From positions 1-64,000 of the forward strand of contig JBJEJI010000089.1 in the NCBI GenBank assembly GCA_051877895.1: 64,000 bases of DNA. The letters run 5' to 3'. The notes below the pieces were generated by a model. The model was not told where the DNA came from. It did not search any database and worked only from the letters and a program-made list of their open reading frames with translations. This document shows, piece by piece, positions 25,668 through 34,757 of the stretch (within the stretch, counting starts at the first letter, position 1; each line of letters opens with the position of its first letter). The DNA comes from UBA3775 sp051877895. Lineage in GTDB: Bacteria; Bacillota; Clostridia; Lachnospirales; Lachnospiraceae. The position numbers and the translations under genes are program-made.

Positions 25668-27151
25668 CCCTCCGCAAGCACATCAATGCAGCCTTCGTAA
25701 ACACCGTTTACCTCATTTCCCGCTGCCAGTGCTCTTTTTATATAGTCCATACTTTCTTTTGATATATATTCTCCCGGCACAAGCACCGGAGCACCCGGGG
25801 GATATACTGAAATCATTCCACCGCATACCGGACATCCTTCCCCTTCTGCAGGAAGTAAAATGTCATTATGCTCTGCCTCACTAATTATTTTCTCTATAAT
25901 CTCAAGATCCACTGCTTTTTTAGAAAATCCTTCCGCTTCGGCAGGAGTACAAAATGCTTTTCCGCCCTTTGGAGGATATATGGAGCCCTGTGTATCCTTC
26001 ATGGAGTCTGCCGACTTTTCTGAATATATTTCACTGAGCGCATCTGAAAGTCTTTCCATGCCCTCTGCGGTATCACAGATGCTGGTCATGCAGAGACAAT
26101 AATCCCCGGCAGACATCTCAGACATTATTCCATAATTATTTAACAGTATATCATAGATTTCTCCACCTGTCATTGACAAGTTTCTTCCGCAAATCAGAAT
26201 TTTGCCCGGATCAATACTGTAATCTCCCCTATTATTTCCTTTTTCGCATGCCGGTCCTTCATTTATGCGGCCATCCTCCAGCAATCCCGGAAAATCCTTT
26301 TTTGCCCTAAGATAAAAGGTTTTCAATCTGTCATAATAATCCTGAAAAAGCTGTTCCCTGTTACTGTGGGTGAAACGGATACAGCTATCAATTGATGCCA
26401 TTAACACATAAGATGGAGAGCTGCTTTCAAAAATCGACAAAGCATGTCTTAATTCCTTTTCTCCCACACGCTCACTCATTCTGTGGAGTATAGCAGTCTG
26501 TGTCATTGCCGGAAGAGTTTTATGAAGACTCTGAACCACCAGATCAGCCCCTTGATACATGGCACTTTCCGGAAAATATTTCTCTGCCATGGTTCCCACG
26601 GCAAAAGGCAAATGTGCACCATGAGCTTCATCTACAATCAGAGTCACACCCTGTTCATGGCACATATCTGCAATACTTTTTATGTCACTTACAATTCCGT
26701 CATATGTAGGGGAAGTGATGATGGCTGCTTTTATGTCAGGCTCTGCATTTAACACCCTTAAAACATCTGCCGGAGCAATATATCCCTGTTCACCGTACAC
26801 ATATACCGGAACCAGTTCCCTGACCACAAGCATGTTATAGACACTTTTATGGCAGTTTCTTGCAACCATCACCTTGTCCCCCTTTTTAGTTGAAGCATAT
26901 ATGGCTCCATGAAGGGCAGAGGTTGCACCATTAATCACATAAAAACTGTCAAGGCTTCCGTAAATTTCCGCAGCATTATCCATACATTCCTTCAACAGCC
27001 CCCGGGGATGGTGAAGATTGTCAAAACCATCTATCTCCGTCAAATCTATCTTGTAATCCGGAAGAAGACATACATTCCTCTTATGCCCCGGCATGTGCAT
27101 GGGATATTGATTCCCATCGGTATATTTTTCCAATTCTTCTAAAAGGTTCAC
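25664..27151 (-). CDS. Orn/Lys/Arg decarboxylase-like PLP enzyme (YaaO/SpeA type)
   Basis: The 495-residue protein is a fold-type I PLP enzyme of the Orn/Lys/Arg decarboxylase group without the N-terminal wing domain. It shows 'YPMHMPGHKRN', 'FYVINGATSALHGAI' (cofactor phosphate), 'VARNCHKSVYNML', 'LIVDEAHGAHLPF' (Asp to the pyridine nitrogen) and 'VVQSLHKTLPAMTQTAIL' with the Schiff-base Lys. The C-terminal 'VYPPGAPVLVPGE' is typical. It would decarboxylate arginine or lysine to a polyamine precursor; which one is not decided by sequence. The start is GTG at 27151, eight bases after AAGGAG. It is the first gene of the conserved yaaO-to-rsmI cluster. Confidence 0.9.
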   Translation of the reverse strand: MNLLEELEKYTDGNQYPMHMPGHKRNVCLLPDYKIDLTEIDGFDNLHHPRGLLKECMDNAAEIYGSLDSFYVINGATSALHGAIYASTKKGDKVMVARNCHKSVYNMLVVRELVPVYVYGEQGYIAPADVLRVLNAEPDIKAAIITSPTYDGIVSDIKSIADMCHEQGVTLIVDEAHGAHLPFAVGTMAEKYFPESAMYQGADLVVQSLHKTLPAMTQTAILHRMSERVGEKELRHALSIFESSSPSYVLMASIDSCIRFTHSNREQLFQDYYDRLKTFYLRAKKDFPGLLEDGRINEGPACEKGNNRGDYSIDPGKILICGRNLSMTGGEIYDILLNNYGIMSEMSAGDYCLCMTSICDTAEGMERLSDALSEIYSEKSADSMKDTQGSIYPPKGGKAFCTPAEAEGFSKKAVDLEIIEKIISEAEHNDILLPAEGEGCPVCGGMISVYPPGAPVLVPGEYISKESMDYIKRALAAGNEVNGVYEGCIDVLAEG

Positions 27152-27177
27152 CTGATATTCTCCTTATGCTTGTCAGA

Positions 27178-27200
27178 CTCGCAAACGCTCCGCTTTTTGC
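27178..27200. repeat. Dispersed short repeat, copy 1
   Basis: The 20 bases at 27181-27200 (GCAAACGCTCCGCTTTTTGC) recur exactly at 29096-29115. A one-mismatch shorter copy lies at 56283-56301. The ends GCAAA/TTTGC can pair into a small hairpin. Confidence 0.6.
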
Positions 27201-27217
27201 TCGTGGTTTTTATATAC

Positions 27218-27259
27218 AAAAAAAGACCTTTCCCAACGGCTAATCCGTCAAAAAAAGTC
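27218..27259 (-). terminator. Rho-independent terminator of tRNA-Lys
   Basis: On the minus strand a 15-pair stem (27245-27259 with 27225-27239, several G-U pairs, five-base loop) is followed by seven T residues (27218-27224). It starts six bases after the tRNA 3' end. Confidence 0.75.
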
Positions 27260-27264
27260 CCTGA

Positions 27265-27337
27265 TGCACCGCCAGGGGCTCGAACCCTGGACACCCTGAT
27301 TAAGAGTCAGGTGCTCTACCAGCTGAGCTAGCGGTGC
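27265..27337 (-). tRNA. tRNA-Lys (anticodon CTT)
   Basis: The minus strand folds into a cloverleaf: acceptor stem GCACCGC/GCGGTGC, D arm with AGCTGGTA, anticodon stem CCTGA/TCAGG around the loop CTCTTAA with anticodon CTT, and T arm CAGGG-TTCGAGC-CCCTG. The discriminator base is A and no CCA is encoded. A strong terminator follows. Confidence 0.95.
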
Positions 27338-27532
27338 GAATTATTAACTTTACAAACCCCGCATTTCACGGACAATGGGTATTATATTCCATTATCTTTC
27401 AAAATGCAAGTCTTTTTTTCACAATTTTTAAGTTTTTTTTAAAGTATTTCTCTTTCTTTTGCTTTTTATCTTCAACAATGCTATACTTGAAAATTATAGC
27501 ACGAATTTTTTTCAATGAAAGGAATCTCTCAA

Positions 27533-29083
27533 ATGAACTTGTGTGAAAGAGTCCGCTATCAGGTAACCTGGTACTATTTTGCTTTGATATTTTCAGTACT
27601 TCCACTTTTCTTTGTAAATATGTATTTCAACATATCACAAGAGAAATGGCTATGCTTTATTTTATGTTCTGTTGTTTATTTTTTTATTATGGTCGTTTCT
27701 TATATATTTGATGACAACGGTCTGACTCATCTAAAATCCCTGTTCAAAAAATGGGGTATTACTGAATATGCCATGCTGGTCTTTCTGATCGTGACTATCA
27801 TTTCGACGATTTTTTCAGCAGATCCTTTTTCTTCACTTACGGGAGATGAAGCCAGGTATAATGGTCTTTCAAATATTATTGCATATTTTCTGATTTTTAT
27901 TCTGGCAAGACGCTACCATTATAACAACAAACCGCTGGTTATATTACTTTGCGGCATTGGTGCTCTGGTCAGCATTACCGCAGTATGCCAGTATCTTACC
28001 TGGGACCCGATAGGAATGTATAATGGCGTAACCGTTCAGAGTGTGCACCGCATGATTTCCACCATCGGAAACAGAAATATATATGCCAGCTTTCTTTCTA
28101 TGATACTGCCTCTGACAATTTACCTCTATATTTCCGGTGACACTCTAAAAAGAAGAGTCATTTACGGCATTTTCCTTGCCATTGGTTTTGCAGGAGCAAT
28201 GGCAGGCAACAGCGACAGCGTATATATCGGAGTGACAGCCGGTCTGATTATAATGATTTCTGCAGGCGGACTTTCAGCAACTAATTTAAAAAGAATTACC
28301 GGTGCTCTTGCCTGGGCAGGTCTTGGTGACTATCTGATTTTAACTGCCGCTCATATACTCAGAAATAAGGGTGCGGACATCCGTCCAAGCCAGGGCATAA
28401 CCGCTTATTTTACCAATCACACTTCTTATTTACTGATAATTTTTCTCATATTGGCAGCCATTTCCGTGCTGATGAATTGCTTTCATAAGGCTCAGATTAC
28501 TGACAAACCTGCTTTCGGGAAAAAGTTCAGGATTGCCTCTACATCAGTGCTTATTACCGGAATAACGGGTTTTTTCATCTGGGTTGCAGCCAGCTTTCCG
28601 TTCCCTGACGAATTCGGTAGCTTCCGTGGGTTTATATGGCGCCTTGCAATGAAAGACTTCAGCCATCTGCCTACTTTCAAAAAGCTGTTTGGCTACGGTC
28701 CGGAAACCCTGCTAAACATTTACAACCAAAAATATCACGATGAAATGATTGACATAACCGGTGTGATTTACGATAACGTTCACTGTGAGCCTATGGAATA
28801 TCTGGTCACCACCGGCATTCTTGGCTTTGCCGCATATATGATTTTGGTTGTCAGCCTGATTGTGCGTCTGTACAAAGCCACCGCTCATGACAAGAATTGT
28901 TATTTATATCTGATTCCTGTCTTTGCCTACTTTGCACAGAGCTTCGTAAACATTGCACAGTCTGCAACCACTCCACTGTTCTTTATTCTTATGGCCATGG
29001 GAAGCGGATGTCTTCAGCCCGAAAAGGTTACAAGACTGTGCGCAGAGGATGAGTTTACGGCAGAGGAACTGCTGGAGGATTAA
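27533..29083 (+). CDS. O-antigen ligase-like polytopic membrane protein
   Basis: The 516-residue protein has about ten to twelve hydrophobic helices. It has the Wzy_C-type central phrase 'MISTIGNRNIYASFLSMILPLTIYL' (given in parts: TIGNRNIYASF, MILPLTIYL). A larger external loop near 'FKKLFGYGPETLLNIYNQKYHDE' has the GxGPE-like signature of O-antigen ligases and polymerases. Such proteins join or polymerise surface glycans or attach sugars to proteins; in Gram-positive bacteria the partner is unknown. 'VHCEPMEYLVTTGILGFAAY' also fits the family. ATG 27533 follows AAAGGA by nine bases; an ATG at 27515 is also open. Confidence 0.8.
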   Translation: MNLCERVRYQVTWYYFALIFSVLPLFFVNMYFNISQEKWLCFILCSVVYFFIMVVSYIFDDNGLTHLKSLFKKWGITEYAMLVFLIVTIISTIFSADPFSSLTGDEARYNGLSNIIAYFLIFILARRYHYNNKPLVILLCGIGALVSITAVCQYLTWDPIGMYNGVTVQSVHRMISTIGNRNIYASFLSMILPLTIYLYISGDTLKRRVIYGIFLAIGFAGAMAGNSDSVYIGVTAGLIIMISAGGLSATNLKRITGALAWAGLGDYLILTAAHILRNKGADIRPSQGITAYFTNHTSYLLIIFLILAAISVLMNCFHKAQITDKPAFGKKFRIASTSVLITGITGFFIWVAASFPFPDEFGSFRGFIWRLAMKDFSHLPTFKKLFGYGPETLLNIYNQKYHDEMIDITGVIYDNVHCEPMEYLVTTGILGFAAYMILVVSLIVRLYKATAHDKNCYLYLIPVFAYFAQSFVNIAQSATTPLFFILMAMGSGCLQPEKVTRLCAEDEFTAEELLED

Positions 29084-29095
29084 GGATTCAAATTC

Positions 29096-29115
29096 GCAAA
29101 CGCTCCGCTTTTTGC
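29096..29115. repeat. Dispersed short repeat, copy 2
   Basis: This is an exact 20-base match to 27181-27200, placed 12 bases after the stop of the O-antigen ligase-like gene. The self-complementary ends allow a weak hairpin. Confidence 0.6.
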
Positions 29116-29154
29116 GCTTAACAAAAATGTTTATCTTAGATGGAGAAAATAGAT

Positions 29155-29856
29155 ATGAGTATAATAACAGAAGAAATCCGCAGGGAACTTTTCTCACTAC
29201 AGGATGAGGGATATAAAAACTTCCAAAGCAAATTAATTCCTACGGTAAACCCGGACACCGTTATTGGTGTTCGAACTCCCCGGCTGCGTAAACTGGCAAA
29301 GGAATTTGCGGGAAGAGGAGGCATCGATGCTTTCCTTAGTGAACTTCCACATACCTACTATGAAGAAAATAATGTGCATGGATTTATAATAGAAACAATT
29401 AAAGATTATGATTCCTGTGTCAGGGAATTGGACCGTTTTCTTCCATATGTGGATAACTGGGCAACCTGTGATTCCATCCGTCCAAAGATTTTTGCCAAAA
29501 ACAAAGACAGGCTGATTGGTGATATCACCCGCTGGATAAATGCCACTGATACCTACACAATACGCTTTGGAATCGAGATGCTCATGACATTTTTCCTGGA
29601 CGATGATTTCAAACCTGAATATGCGGAGATGGTTGCCGCAATTCGTTCAGAAGAATATTATGTAAATATGATAATCTCCTGGTATTTTGCTACCGCACTT
29701 ACAAAACAGTATGATGCAATACTTCCATATGTTGCGGAAAACCGTCTGGATACGTGGACTCATAATAAATCCATACAGAAGGCACTTGAAAGCTATCGCA
29801 TTTCTAAAGAAAAAAAAGATTATTTAAGAACTTTAAAAAGGCGGGATTCCCGGTAA
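29155..29856 (+). CDS. DNA alkylation repair protein, AlkD-like HEAT-repeat glycosylase
   Basis: The 233-residue all-helical protein has the AlkD-family sequence 'VIGVRTPRLRKLAKEFAGRG', 'YYEENNVHGFIIETIKDYD', 'YVDNWATCDSIRPKIFAKN' (with the Trp-Asp region that stacks on the damaged base) and 'RFGIEMLMTFFLDDDFKPEY'. AlkD removes N3- and N7-alkylated purines without flipping the base. Whether this homologue is active on DNA is assumed by family. ATG 29155 follows GGAGA by nine bases; an earlier ATG at 29140 overlaps it. The gene stands alone and ends in a bidirectional terminator shared with trmB. Confidence 0.87.
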   Translation: MSIITEEIRRELFSLQDEGYKNFQSKLIPTVNPDTVIGVRTPRLRKLAKEFAGRGGIDAFLSELPHTYYEENNVHGFIIETIKDYDSCVRELDRFLPYVDNWATCDSIRPKIFAKNKDRLIGDITRWINATDTYTIRFGIEMLMTFFLDDDFKPEYAEMVAAIRSEEYYVNMIISWYFATALTKQYDAILPYVAENRLDTWTHNKSIQKALESYRISKEKKDYLRTLKRRDSR

Positions 29857-29878
29857 AGGAATTTCCGCCTTATTTTTT
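29838..29878. terminator. Bidirectional terminator between the AlkD-like gene and trmB
   Basis: AAGGCGG (29838-29844) pairs with CCGCCTT (29865-29871), with ATTTTTT after it on the plus strand and TTTTT on the minus strand. The left arm lies in the last codons of the plus-strand gene. Confidence 0.7.
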
Positions 29879-29897
29879 CAAAATTTTAAATTTCCTT

Positions 29898-30560
29898 TTA
29901 CATAGTCCCGTCTTCACCCTGTTTCGGAGGAACTGCCACAAGCCTGCAGATAGGATTTCCCTTTGCTGAAAACCTCTCCTCATATTCCGTCATAATATTT
30001 CCTTCATTATACGGGCTGTTATGCAAATCAAAGGTTACATCTTTAAGTTCCCAGCCGGCTTCTTCCACAGATTCAAGACTGAAGCGGAACAAATCCACAT
30101 TATCGGTTTTAAATGCCACATAGCCCTCCGGCTTTAAAAATGTTTTATAACGGGCCATGAAACGTGTACTGGTAAGTCTTCTCTTGGCATGTCTGTCCTT
30201 CGGCCAGGGGTCCGAAAAATTCAGATAAATTCTGTCCACCTCATCTTTATCAAAGAGAGTTTCAATATCCTCTGCATCAAAGCGGATGAAAAGAAGATTT
30301 GGCAGTTCTGCCAGTTCCTGTTTTTCAACTGCACGGATGAGAACCGAAGAAAACTTTTCTATTCCGATATAATTTATGTCCGGATTCTGTTCAGCCAGCT
30401 TTAAAATAAACTGACCCTTTCCCATGCCTACTTCAATATGAAGAGGATTATTGTTTCCGAAGCTCTCTCTCCATTTTCCTTTACGGTCCTCCGGATTCTG
30501 TACAACGAATCTGCTTTCTGCTATTTCATCCCTTGCTCCGGGTATATTTCTCAGTCTCAT
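29898..30560 (-). CDS. trmB: tRNA (guanosine(46)-N7)-methyltransferase
   Basis: TrmB adds a methyl group to N7 of G46 in the variable loop of tRNAs. The sequence shows the SAM site 'LHIEVGMGKGQFILKLA', 'INYIGIEKFSSVLIRAVEK', 'DRIYLNFSDPWPKDRHAKRRL' (given in parts: LNFSDPWPKDRHAKRRL) with the catalytic Asp, and a C-terminal 'NIMTEYEERFSAKGNPI' with the Thr/Glu motif. The 220-residue length is standard. The start has GGAGG six bases upstream. It follows the OGG-like gene on the same strand, separated by about 107 bases that hold a 22-base direct repeat. Confidence 0.95.
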   Translation of the reverse strand: MRLRNIPGARDEIAESRFVVQNPEDRKGKWRESFGNNNPLHIEVGMGKGQFILKLAEQNPDINYIGIEKFSSVLIRAVEKQELAELPNLLFIRFDAEDIETLFDKDEVDRIYLNFSDPWPKDRHAKRRLTSTRFMARYKTFLKPEGYVAFKTDNVDLFRFSLESVEEAGWELKDVTFDLHNSPYNEGNIMTEYEERFSAKGNPICRLVAVPPKQGEDGTM

Positions 30561-30588
30561 TTATCCTCCAATTACCATTTTTCCTGCA

Positions 30589-30656
30589 TTTTCTGCATTT
30601 CTGCTGCTTTTTTCTCTGCTTTTTTCTCCGCATTTTTTCTGCATTTCTGCTGCTTT
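30589..30656. repeat. 22-base direct repeat in the ogg-trmB gap
   Basis: TTTTCTGCATTTCTGCTGCTTT occurs at 30589-30610 and 30635-30656, a period of 46. The stretch between is also rich in CTGCTTTTTTCT words. It lies upstream of the trmB ribosome site. Confidence 0.6.
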
Positions 30657-30667
30657 ATACTGTTATT

Positions 30668-31447
30668 TCAGCTTTGTTTCTCTGAACCCGCTCCGCTTCT
30701 TTCATAAAAGAATGTTACCTGCTGGTAATATCCTGCATTAGGGTCATTCACCCACAATGGGGGCTGTCCATCATAGTGATTTTCAAACACCTTTTTCATC
30801 CATGTATCCACCGGGCAGCAATCCATATGATGCATGCCGAACAGAAGAATACAATTTGCCACCTTGGCACCTATTCCGCATATGTCCGTAAGCTGACCAT
30901 AAGCCTTTTTCATATCGGAATCAAAATCAAGCTTTCTGTTTCCGTCATGTAGCTCTTCAAGCAGCGTCACCAGATATCTGTCACGATAGCCAAGTCCGCA
31001 TTCTGAAAGACGGGCTCTTTCTTCATACAGTTCATCTGCATCCGGAAAGCTTTCTCTTCCGTTTCTTATGGCATTTAGGGATTTTGTAATCCGGGGGATA
31101 TTATTATTCTGGCTGACAATAAAAGATATTACCGTTTCCCATAAATCCTGATTAAGTATGCGAATTCCTCTGCCGTAATCCAGAGCCTCATTCAGGTACG
31201 GATCGGCAGGAAATGCTTTCTCTATCTGACCGTAATCTGTTTCAAGATCAAAATAGTGCTCCCAGTATACCTCATCCTCCGCCGGGCATTCAAAGAGTGC
31301 ACCATAATCGGTCTGTGTTGCATTAAGCATATGCTTTCCGCTGACAATTCTGTATTTTCCGGGTTCAGTCACATTCCAGCCCATGAGTACCTGTCCGCTT
31401 TCATGGATTTTTTTCAAATCCAGATGTGAACATCTTATTTCCTTCAT
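30668..31447 (-). CDS. 8-oxoguanine DNA glycosylase-like protein (HhH-GPD)
   Basis: The 259-residue protein is an OGG1-type base-excision glycosylase/lyase. It has an N-terminal OGG_N-like region ('GQVLMGWNVTEPGKYRIV'), 'DLWETVISFIVSQNNNIPRI' and the helix-hairpin-helix 'LTDICGIGAKVANCILLFG' with the catalytic Lys. The essential Asp is in 'CCPVDTWMKKVF'. It removes 8-oxoG or a related oxidised base from DNA. The start has GGGAG about eight bases upstream. It is followed by trmB and preceded by hypA, all on the same strand. Confidence 0.88.
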   Translation of the reverse strand: MKEIRCSHLDLKKIHESGQVLMGWNVTEPGKYRIVSGKHMLNATQTDYGALFECPAEDEVYWEHYFDLETDYGQIEKAFPADPYLNEALDYGRGIRILNQDLWETVISFIVSQNNNIPRITKSLNAIRNGRESFPDADELYEERARLSECGLGYRDRYLVTLLEELHDGNRKLDFDSDMKKAYGQLTDICGIGAKVANCILLFGMHHMDCCPVDTWMKKVFENHYDGQPPLWVNDPNAGYYQQVTFFYERSGAGSEKQS

Positions 31448-31480
31448 CTCTGTCTCCCTGCCAATAACACTATTATCTGC

Positions 31481-31834
31481 TTACTTTTCTTCTATTTCCA
31501 TGTTTTCCACATAGAATTCCCTGCCGGTGTGCATGTCATATTCCAGACTGCCACAGCCGGGACATGCCACGTCGCTGCCGGAAAGGTCCATTGGGAAAAT
31601 TTCCCCACATTTTCTGCATCGAAAACTGATTGGCAGCTTTGTAATGTTAAGCTTAGCTCCCTCAAGCGGCGTACCTTTTGCCAGCTCATCCATATATTTC
31701 TGGAGCCATGCCTCCTCGTAATCGTTCATGCCGCCCATAACCAGATTCACTGCCCTTATGCATTTCATGGTATTTTCATCAAAGCGGGTAAGAACTGTTT
31801 TTACAAGACTTTTTGTAATGGATAACTCATGCAT
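31481..31834 (-). CDS. hypA: Hydrogenase/urease nickel incorporation protein HypA
   Basis: HypA delivers nickel to [NiFe]-hydrogenase (or urease) precursors with HypB. The 117-residue length is standard. The N-terminal 'MHELSITKSL' holds the nickel-binding Met-His-Glu, and two zinc-binding CxxC pairs ('CRKCGE' and 'CPGCGS') form the zinc domain at about residues 73-97. No other hyp or hydrogenase gene is in the window, so its partner must lie elsewhere or it serves another metal enzyme. It starts five bases after the map stop, so the two are probably in one transcript. Confidence 0.93.
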   Translation of the reverse strand: MHELSITKSLVKTVLTRFDENTMKCIRAVNLVMGGMNDYEEAWLQKYMDELAKGTPLEGAKLNITKLPISFRCRKCGEIFPMDLSGSDVACPGCGSLEYDMHTGREFYVENMEIEEK

Positions 31835-31839
31835 ATCGC

Positions 31840-32712
31840 TTACCAGGAAATCAGTTCATAACCATCTTCGGTTACAACCAGCTGTACTTCCCACTGTGCG
31901 GAAGGAGTCCCATCCTCAGTGTAAATTGTCCAGCCGTTTTCCTCATCCTGAACAATATCCGGATCACCCATATTAACCATAGGCTCAATTGTAAACATAA
32001 GTCCCGGCACCATTAACATTTCTGTGTTTGGACGGCTTACAAAGCTTACCCATGGGTCCTCATGGAACTGAAGTCCGATTCCATGTCCGCCGATTTCGCG
32101 TACTACAGAATAACCGCATTCCTTACAGAACTGATTAATTGCATTGCCCATATCTCCCAGACATTTCCAAGGCTTAACCTCTTTCAGTCCGATTTCAATA
32201 CTCTTCTTTACATCTTCAACCAGCTTTTTCTTTTCAGCACTTACGTTACCAATCATGAACATTCTGGAAGAATCGGAATAATAACCGTTATAAATAGTAG
32301 AACAGTCTACATTAATAATGTCACCATCCTTAAGAATTTCATTTTCATCAGGTATTCCGTGACAAACTATATCATTAATTGAAGTGCATACGCTCTTTGG
32401 GAAGCCCTCATAGCCAAGTGGTGCAGGAATTCCTCCCATTTCAAGTGTTTTTTCATGAACCAGTTTATCGATATCCGCAGTGGACATACCTTCATGTATG
32501 TTTTCTCCAACATAATCCAAAACCGCAATGTTGATTTTTGCACTTTCCTTTATCTTTTCAATCTGCTCAGGAGTTTTAATCAGCTTATGGGAAGGAACTT
32601 CGTATCCCATTCTTTTATATTCCTTCAGCTTGTTATCAAAGCTTTCATGACAAACCTTATATTTTTTGCCGCAACCACACCAGCACGGATCATTTCTTCC
32701 GATTTTTAACAT
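31840..32712 (-). CDS. map: Type I methionine aminopeptidase with N-terminal SEC-C zinc motif
   Basis: Map removes the initiator Met from new proteins. A SEC-C-like zinc motif 'RNDPCWCGCGKKYKVCHES' lies at residues 5-23. The catalytic part shows the five metal ligands in 'GDIINVDCSTIYNGYYSD' (two Asp), 'IGGHGIGLQFHEDP' (His) and 'MFTIEPMVN' (Glu), with the last Glu in 'WEVQLVVTEDG'. The longer form with SEC-C is common in clostridia as a second Map. The start follows GGAGG. A good promoter lies at 32832-32859. Confidence 0.94.
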   Translation of the reverse strand: MLKIGRNDPCWCGCGKKYKVCHESFDNKLKEYKRMGYEVPSHKLIKTPEQIEKIKESAKINIAVLDYVGENIHEGMSTADIDKLVHEKTLEMGGIPAPLGYEGFPKSVCTSINDIVCHGIPDENEILKDGDIINVDCSTIYNGYYSDSSRMFMIGNVSAEKKKLVEDVKKSIEIGLKEVKPWKCLGDMGNAINQFCKECGYSVVREIGGHGIGLQFHEDPWVSFVSRPNTEMLMVPGLMFTIEPMVNMGDPDIVQDEENGWTIYTEDGTPSAQWEVQLVVTEDGYELISW

Positions 32713-32831
32713 GTGAAACCTCCAATTCGGGATTCTGTTTTTATTTTTGAAGCAAACTCCCGCTCCTTTTGGAAATGGATAGTATGCCTATAACATTTTA
32801 CGACCTGTTCCTGTCTAATGCCACTTATTAC

Positions 32832-32859
32832 AGTATACCAAATTTAAATTTAATTGCAA
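32832..32859 (-). promoter_or_regulatory. Promoter of map-hypA
   Basis: TTGCAA (32854-32859) and TATACT (32832-32837) are 16 bases apart on the minus strand, just after the stop of the ABC transporter gene and about 120 bases before map. Confidence 0.5.
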
Positions 32860-32867
32860 GCATGGTA

Positions 32868-34757
32868 TTATTCTAATTCAAAAGCACCTGTATAAAGCTG
32901 ATAATATGTTCCCTTCTCTTCAATCAGCTTCTCATGATTTCCCCTTTCAATAATGTTTCCGTGGTCTAATACCATAATCACATCTGAGTTCTGCACTGTT
33001 GAAAGCCTGTGTGCAATTACAAAAACGGTACGTCCGTTCATAAGATTATCCATACCATCCTGAACCAGGGCTTCTGTTCTTGTATCAATAGAGGATGTTG
33101 CCTCATCCAGTATCATAACAGGCGGATTGGATACGGCCGCACGTGCAATGGATATGAGCTGACGCTGTCCCTGTGAAAGACCGCTGCCGTCTCCTTCCAG
33201 TACAGTTTCATAGCCCTGTGGAAGCATACGTATAAATCCATCCGCATTGGCAAGGCCGGCTGCGGCAATACAATCTTCGTCTGTTGCATTTGGATTTCCG
33301 TATCGGATATTTTCCATTACTGTTCCGGTAAACAGATTAACATCCTGAAGCACGACGCCAAGGGAACGTCTCAAATCCGCCTTCTTTATTTTATTTATGT
33401 TTATTCCATCATATCGGATTTTTCCGTCAGCAATATCATAAAACCGGTTAATCAGGTTGGTGATGGTTGTCTTTCCGGCTCCTGTAGCGCCTACAAATGC
33501 CACCTTCTGTCCCGGCTCCGCATAAAGCGTAATATCATGCAGAACTTCTTTCTCTGGAACATAACCGAAATCCACATGATCTAAAACCACCCTGCCTGTA
33601 AGCTTTGTGTAAGTAAGGGTTCCGTCATGATGCGGATGCTTCCATGCCCACATTCCGGTTGATTCTTTAGTTTCCACAATTTTCCCATTAACTTCTTTTG
33701 CGTTAACAAGAGTTACATAGCCCTCATCGGTTTCCGGCTCTTCATCCATAAACGCGAAAATCCGGGATGCACCGGCAAGTGCCGTAATAATTGAATTAAA
33801 CTGGTTGGATATCTGGGCAATTGGGTTGGTAAAATTCCTGGAAAGGGTCAGAAATGAAGCAAGCATACCAACTGTCATGCAATTTGTTCCTGCCAGACCA
33901 AGATTTGTAACTCCGGCAATAGCCATATATGCTCCAAGCACGGCAATTATAACATATTGGACATATCCCAGGGCATTCATCATTGGCATCATGGAGTTGG
34001 CATGTCCATTGGCACCGGTTGCACTTTCCGCCCATGCCATATTCCTTTTGCGAAGCTCCTGCTTAGCCTGTTCTTCATGACAGAAAACCTTTATTACCTT
34101 CTGTCCGTTAACCATCTCCTCCACATATCCGTTCACATCCGCAAGAGTCTGCTGCTGCCTGATAAAATAATATCCAATTTTACCTGTAATGCGTTTAACA
34201 AGCTGCAATATAAGGATTATGGAAACCACTGCCACAATTGTTAGCCATACGCTGATATAAAGCATGCAGCAAAATACAGCCACAATGGTAAATACAGATG
34301 AAATAAGCTGTGCCATAGACTGGGCAATCATCTGCCTGAGTGTATCCGTGTCGTTGGTATATAGACTCATTGTATCCCCGTGGGTATGGGTATCAAAATA
34401 ACGTACCGGCAGTTTCTGCATTTTTTCAAACATATCGTCACGGATCTTCTTTAAAGTTCCCTGAGCGATGCTTACCATAACGCGGTTATAAATCAAAGTA
34501 GCGATTATACCCACAAGATATACTACTGCGATTACTATAAGTGCTTTTATGAGACCGGTAAACACCGGATTATTTTCGCCCAGAAGGGGAACGATATAGC
34601 TGTCAATCAGAACCTGTAAAAACATAGATGAAGCTGCACTTGCCACTGCGCTTAAAAGAATACATATAATAACAATTACCAGCCTGCCTCTGTATTCTTT
34701 CATATATGAGAGCAGCCTTTTCACCGTACCCGGCTTAAATTCCATTGCTTTATTCAT
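32868..34757 (-). CDS. ABC exporter half-transporter (second subunit of a heterodimer)
   Basis: The 629-residue protein fuses six membrane helices with an ATPase domain. The N-terminal half starts 'VKRLLSYMKEYRGRLVIVII'. The ATPase has Walker A 'VGATGAGKTTITNLI', signature 'GSGLSQGQRQLISIAR', Walker B 'VMILDEATSSIDTRTE' and the H-loop 'IAHRLSTVQ'. An extra stretch of about 60 residues lies before the ATPase. With the upstream half-transporter it would form a heterodimeric multidrug or lipid exporter; the substrate is unknown. I chose ATG 34757, with GGAG just before it; it overlaps the previous stop by eight bases. Confidence 0.93.
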   Translation of the reverse strand: MNKAMEFKPGTVKRLLSYMKEYRGRLVIVIICILLSAVASAASSMFLQVLIDSYIVPLLGENNPVFTGLIKALIVIAVVYLVGIIATLIYNRVMVSIAQGTLKKIRDDMFEKMQKLPVRYFDTHTHGDTMSLYTNDTDTLRQMIAQSMAQLISSVFTIVAVFCCMLYISVWLTIVAVVSIILILQLVKRITGKIGYYFIRQQQTLADVNGYVEEMVNGQKVIKVFCHEEQAKQELRKRNMAWAESATGANGHANSMMPMMNALGYVQYVIIAVLGAYMAIAGVTNLGLAGTNCMTVGMLASFLTLSRNFTNPIAQISNQFNSIITALAGASRIFAFMDEEPETDEGYVTLVNAKEVNGKIVETKESTGMWAWKHPHHDGTLTYTKLTGRVVLDHVDFGYVPEKEVLHDITLYAEPGQKVAFVGATGAGKTTITNLINRFYDIADGKIRYDGININKIKKADLRRSLGVVLQDVNLFTGTVMENIRYGNPNATDEDCIAAAGLANADGFIRMLPQGYETVLEGDGSGLSQGQRQLISIARAAVSNPPVMILDEATSSIDTRTEALVQDGMDNLMNGRTVFVIAHRLSTVQNSDVIMVLDHGNIIERGNHEKLIEEKGTYYQLYTGAFELE

